From the NCBI GenBank assembly GCA_023135745.1, contig JAGLSM010000066.1, positions 1 to 8,258 of the forward strand: a DNA stretch of 8,258 nt, written 5' to 3'. Below the pieces are notes generated by a model, which worked only from the letters and a program-made list of their open reading frames with translations, was not told the DNA's origin and made no database searches. Positions 5,815 to 8,258 of this stretch are shown here, piece after piece. This DNA is from Spirochaetota bacterium (GTDB lineage Bacteria; Spirochaetota; JAGLSM01). A program made the translations under genes and the position numbers. The first letter of the stretch is position 1. Every line of letters starts with the position of its first letter.

Positions 5815-7008
5815 CTAGGGTTTTTGCCAATAATCAAAACTGTATTTTACCTGAATTTTCATTTTGTTAGCATTCCCAAAGCCATGTAGAATTTTATAAG
5901 AGATCGGAAAGCAACCATAATAGTTGGTGCGTACCTCTACATTTTGGGTTGGCCCGTCATAGGGATTGATACTATATCCAATACGGGAAATGGGTTTTTT
6001 GGCAAATGAGGATTCCGTAACGATAGCTGCCATCATATAAGGCATAACAGTGCCTTTTGATTCCCAATAACCAAACTCGGCGCTGAAGTGATTATCGCTA
6101 TAGTCTATTTTTGATTTCACATACACCGGCCCGTCCACTCCCTCAATTTCAATACGTATATCTTCATTGGGATCATAGCTGTTATCGCCATAGGTTATTG
6201 CCTGTTGTATTTCCCAACCAGCTTTTTTATTCCCATTTCCTGCGCTAGCCCAAGTAAAGCGCGTTCGTCCTGAAAGACCTGCTTTATATTCCTTGGGACG
6301 AAAATCTGTAAATTTCCAAATCATGACTACATTATTTAATCCATCTCTCACCGTCAAACTTCCATTAGTGGAAGAAAATCCTGATTGATTGGTTGCATAA
6401 GTGTCAAATACACCTTTAAACATATCAGCATCTGCTCCGGATGTTTCATACACCAAAGAATTTTCAGTTTCAGTACCTATTGTGTAATCAGTAACACCGC
6501 CTGCGTTATACCCTAAAAATCTTTCGATAGTGTATCCCGGCCCGCTCAATATAAACACTTTTTCATTTAGAGTCAGTCCGCTAATCTGCAATTCTGCAAA
6601 GTTTTCACTAAGACCTCGGAATACTTGTAGTGTATATGTATACTTGGTCAAACCTCCATCAACAGAGGCTTCAATAACGATATTATTTTGTCCATAGTCG
6701 AGGATAACAGGATTACTCACAATCTGGTTGTTTTTTCTTAATTCATAACTGCCAATGCCAGCAATAAGTATGGGCATGATATATAATTCGTCAACATTTT
6801 CCTCGACATGCAGCAAATAATCCCGTACATTCGGTGAAAAGAACGGCTCGGTAATTCCTTGGGAAACGGCAAGTCCAACCAGAGGTAGACTACCTACCGG
6901 CTGAATAATAGGAGCGGTCGTTTCCTGATCGCAAGCAAAGACAGTAAGCATAAGAGTAAAAATTGCCAAAAAAGATATGATTTTTGTAGACCGATTAATA
7001 GTATTCAT
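5815..7008 (-). CDS. Lipoprotein with N-terminal cadherin-like beta-sandwich domain
   Basis: This encodes a 397-residue protein. Residues 1-25 are a signal peptide ending LTVFA before Cys26, a lipobox for signal peptidase II, so a lipid-anchored envelope protein is expected. Residues ~43-132 show the pattern of the cadherin-like beta-sandwich family: a start like LAVSQG, then PFFSPNVRDYLLHV, a valine-rich strand, a YGQNNIVIEASVDGG turn and the closing TKYTYTLQVFRG. Such domains are common in surface lipoproteins of spirochaetes and clostridia and probably act in binding or as spacers. The remaining ~265 residues are Gly-, Asn- and Tyr-rich, look like beta-structure and end in FDYWQKP; I do not recognise this part. 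AAGGAG lies six bases upstream of the ATG. It is monocistronic, with a strong terminator 15 bases after the stop. Sampled stretches are about 45-52% G+C, above the neighbours, suggesting a separate origin. Confidence 0.8.
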   Translation of the reverse strand: MNTINRSTKIISFLAIFTLMLTVFACDQETTAPIIQPVGSLPLVGLAVSQGITEPFFSPNVRDYLLHVEENVDELYIMPILIAGIGSYELRKNNQIVSNPVILDYGQNNIVIEASVDGGLTKYTYTLQVFRGLSENFAELQISGLTLNEKVFILSGPGYTIERFLGYNAGGVTDYTIGTETENSLVYETSGADADMFKGVFDTYATNQSGFSSTNGSLTVRDGLNNVVMIWKFTDFRPKEYKAGLSGRTRFTWASAGNGNKKAGWEIQQAITYGDNSYDPNEDIRIEIEGVDGPVYVKSKIDYSDNHFSAEFGYWESKGTVMPYMMAAIVTESSFAKKPISRIGYSINPYDGPTQNVEVRTNYYGCFPISYKILHGFGNANKMKIQVKYSFDYWQKP

Positions 7009-7233
7009 TTTTCTCTCCTTAAATTGTATTAACTATATAAAGCAAAAACCATACCAGAATTCAGGCGCAAATTTGGGGTCATTTTAGGCTATTTATATAA
7101 AATAAACGAAAAATTGTCATATTTTGCAAATTTAAATGATAGAAACTTTTACGCCCTCAGCAACTGAATAATTATAAAAATTTCTACCATTAAACGCTTC
7201 CTTTATTTAATTTTAGTTTAAAATAGGAATATC
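7009..7233. promoter_or_regulatory. Divergent AT-rich intergenic region
   Basis: These 225 bases lie between two divergently transcribed genes and must carry both promoters. For the minus-strand lipoprotein, a TATAGT-like -10 lies about 25 bases upstream of the ribosome site, but no good -35 pairs with it. For the plus-strand gene, TTTACG (7148-7153) and TTATAA (7172-7177) are 18 bases apart, a weak match. No operator-like palindrome, RNA gene or riboswitch pattern is visible. Confidence 0.35.
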
Positions 7234-7926
7234 ATGAAACAAATACCAGAATTAGCAAACCATGATCACCCGCTTGTTCAGGAAACAGCAAAAAAGCTGA
7301 TAGCCGGGAAAAAAACGCCTCTTAATAAACTGGAAAATATATTCTATTATGTCCGGGATACAATTAAGTTTGGCTATCCTGCCAACATCGATCTTGTAAA
7401 AGCTTCTGAAACCATTAAACTTGGAATGGGTCAGTGTAATACAAAAACAGCACTTTTTCTTGCTCTCTGTAAAAAAGCTGGCATTCCTGCGCGCATACAT
7501 TTTTCACTTATTAAAAAAGAGATACAGAAAGGACTTTTTAAAGGTATTTTTTATAAACTTCTTCCCCCTCTAATCTCTCACAGCTGGATTGAAGTCAGGA
7601 TTAATGAAAAATGGACGCAAATTGATTCATACATAAATGATGAAGCATTTTATCAGGCAGGGAAAATAGAACTCAAAAACATGGACAGGGATACAGAATA
7701 TTCAATCGCGAATTCCAGTGGAAAGGCAAGCTCCGCGTTTAATACTAATGAAGAATGTTTTGTACAGATGGACGCGGTTGTTGACGATCATGGCGTCTGG
7801 GATGAACCGGCAGATTATTACGCGACTGACAAATATAAAAATCGTCCAAACATCATTAAGTTGTTTTTGTATAAATTGATAATTAACAGGGTTAATAAAA
7901 GAGTTGAAAAAATAAGAAAAAGATAG
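7234..7926 (+). CDS. Transglutaminase-like superfamily protein (cysteine catalytic triad)
   Basis: This encodes a 230-residue protein without signal peptide or membrane segment, so probably cytoplasmic. The transglutaminase-like core is clear. KLENIFYYVRDTIKFGYPA (32-50) leads into GMGQCNTKTALFLALCKKAGIPARIHF (64-90), with Cys68 as nucleophile. SHSWIEV (115-121) carries His116, and KWTQIDSYIND (126-136) carries Asp131. All three triad residues are present, so the enzyme should be active as a cysteine acyl-transferase or protease-like hydrolase; the substrate is unknown. The C-terminal half (ECFVQMDAVVDDHGVWDEPADYY, about 174-196, and KNRPN) looks conserved and probably defines a subfamily. 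The length suits a stand-alone member and nothing appears missing. An AGGA lies five bases before the ATG. It is divergent from the lipoprotein gene, and nothing follows in an operon: a transposase fragment starts just after the stop, in the same reading frame but behind a second stop. Confidence 0.85.
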   Translation: MKQIPELANHDHPLVQETAKKLIAGKKTPLNKLENIFYYVRDTIKFGYPANIDLVKASETIKLGMGQCNTKTALFLALCKKAGIPARIHFSLIKKEIQKGLFKGIFYKLLPPLISHSWIEVRINEKWTQIDSYINDEAFYQAGKIELKNMDRDTEYSIANSSGKASSAFNTNEECFVQMDAVVDDHGVWDEPADYYATDKYKNRPNIIKLFLYKLIINRVNKRVEKIRKR

Positions 7927-7932
7927 AGATAA

Positions 7933-8136
7933 TCAGAGGAGAATATAAAAGCTGATTGGACAATTCAATTTAGCAGTTATAAAACAGTGCATTATCCGGA
8001 TGAACTTAGATTGGTAAAATATTATAACAAAGAATCAAAAAAAACATATGCATACCTTACAAATAATACGAAGCTCTCTGCAAAAACAATTAGTGAACCT
8101 CCTCTTGAGAAAATACCTAAAGATGCAACGTCATGA
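7933..8136 (+). pseudogene. Internal fragment of an IS4-type DDE transposase
   Basis: A frame open from 7933 to TGA at 8134-8136 contains YPDELRLVKYYNKESKK followed by TYAYLTNNTKLSAKTISE. This is the pattern YP-x2-LR-hV-x-Y-Y ... hLTNN-x-L-x-A-x-TI that precedes the catalytic-Glu region in IS4-group (DDE) transposases, where Y-x-x-RW-x-hE-x-FFK should follow. Here similarity ends at about 8097 and unrelated residues (PPLEKIPKDATS) run to the stop. There is no start codon at a sensible place, and the upstream part of the transposase is missing, so both ends are deleted. Recognisable sequence covers about 7993-8097. The fragment shows that an insertion sequence once sat next to the transglutaminase gene. 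Family assignment rests on one motif and is from memory. Confidence 0.6.
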
Positions 8137-8184
8137 CAACAACTATGTTTGAGTTTTTAGATGTTTGGGACAGTAATGAAAAAA

Positions 8185-8226
8185 TTCAACCCCTTCCGCT
8201 TCCCCTAAAAATCAAATTCGCGAATA
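8185..8226. repeat. C-rich dispersed repeat, copy 2
   Basis: The segment starting TTCAACCCCTTCCGC and continuing CCCCTAAAAATCAAAT matches 5441-5486 with a handful of substitutions and one indel. After it comes ACTTCGACTACCGCTCA, a phrase that looks like part of the same intergenic repeat class. The rest of 8137-8258 has no gene I can support. Confidence 0.55.
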
Positions 8227-8258
8227 CTTCGACTACCGCTCACAGACTGTGTAAAAAG

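Noticed and set aside
7252..7500. Minus-strand 82-codon frame.
   Set aside because: It is antisense to the catalytic core of the transglutaminase-like gene and shows no domain.
8133..8258. Open frame starting ATG ACA ACA ACT and running off the right edge.
   Set aside because: Its second half is a translation of the C-rich dispersed repeat, it has no ribosome binding site of note, and it overlaps the end of the transposase remnant.

Overview
The window reads as chromosomal DNA from an AT-rich, diderm (Gram-negative-type) bacterium. The evidence is a type II secretion (T2SS) operon, two lipoproteins with signal peptidase II lipoboxes, and the first 16 codons of an extended-SDR sugar-nucleotide epimerase. 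The organism cannot be named from this sequence. The cadherin-like beta-sandwich lipoprotein and the AT-rich base use would suit a spirochaete-like or similar anaerobic lineage, but that is only an inference.

Region 1 (1-4373, all minus strand) is a compact T2SS block read gspE > gspF > gspG > GspI-like pseudopilin > GspJ-like pseudopilin; the last gene runs off the left edge. GspE is the cytoplasmic ATPase, GspF the inner-membrane platform protein, GspG the major pseudopilin, and the I/J-like proteins minor pseudopilins. Three of the four junctions overlap, so the genes are almost certainly co-transcribed and translationally coupled. gspC and gspD are not upstream: the operon seems to begin at gspE, behind a possible promoter at 4407-4435.

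Region 2 (about 4459-5560) is the most unusual part. Two adjacent units share the same 8-bp inverted ends (TTTCTCGC ... GCGAGAAA) and the same 23-bp subterminal block near the right end. Unit 1 is about 90 bp and empty. Unit 2 is about 970 bp and encloses one very AT-rich lipoprotein gene with its own promoter. This looks like an empty and a cargo-bearing form of one palindromic element.

Region 3 (5441-5814) is a gene graveyard. It holds a dispersed C-rich repeat, an epimerase gene cut off after its NAD-binding loop, and the terminator of the next gene. Region 4 holds a minus-strand lipoprotein with a cadherin-like domain (5815-7008) and, divergently, an intact transglutaminase-like cysteine enzyme (7234-7926). 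Region 5 (7927-8258) holds a broken IS4-type transposase fragment, a second copy of the C-rich repeat, and possibly an insertion-sequence end at the right edge. Overall, a conserved secretion operon borders a recombination-prone accessory zone.
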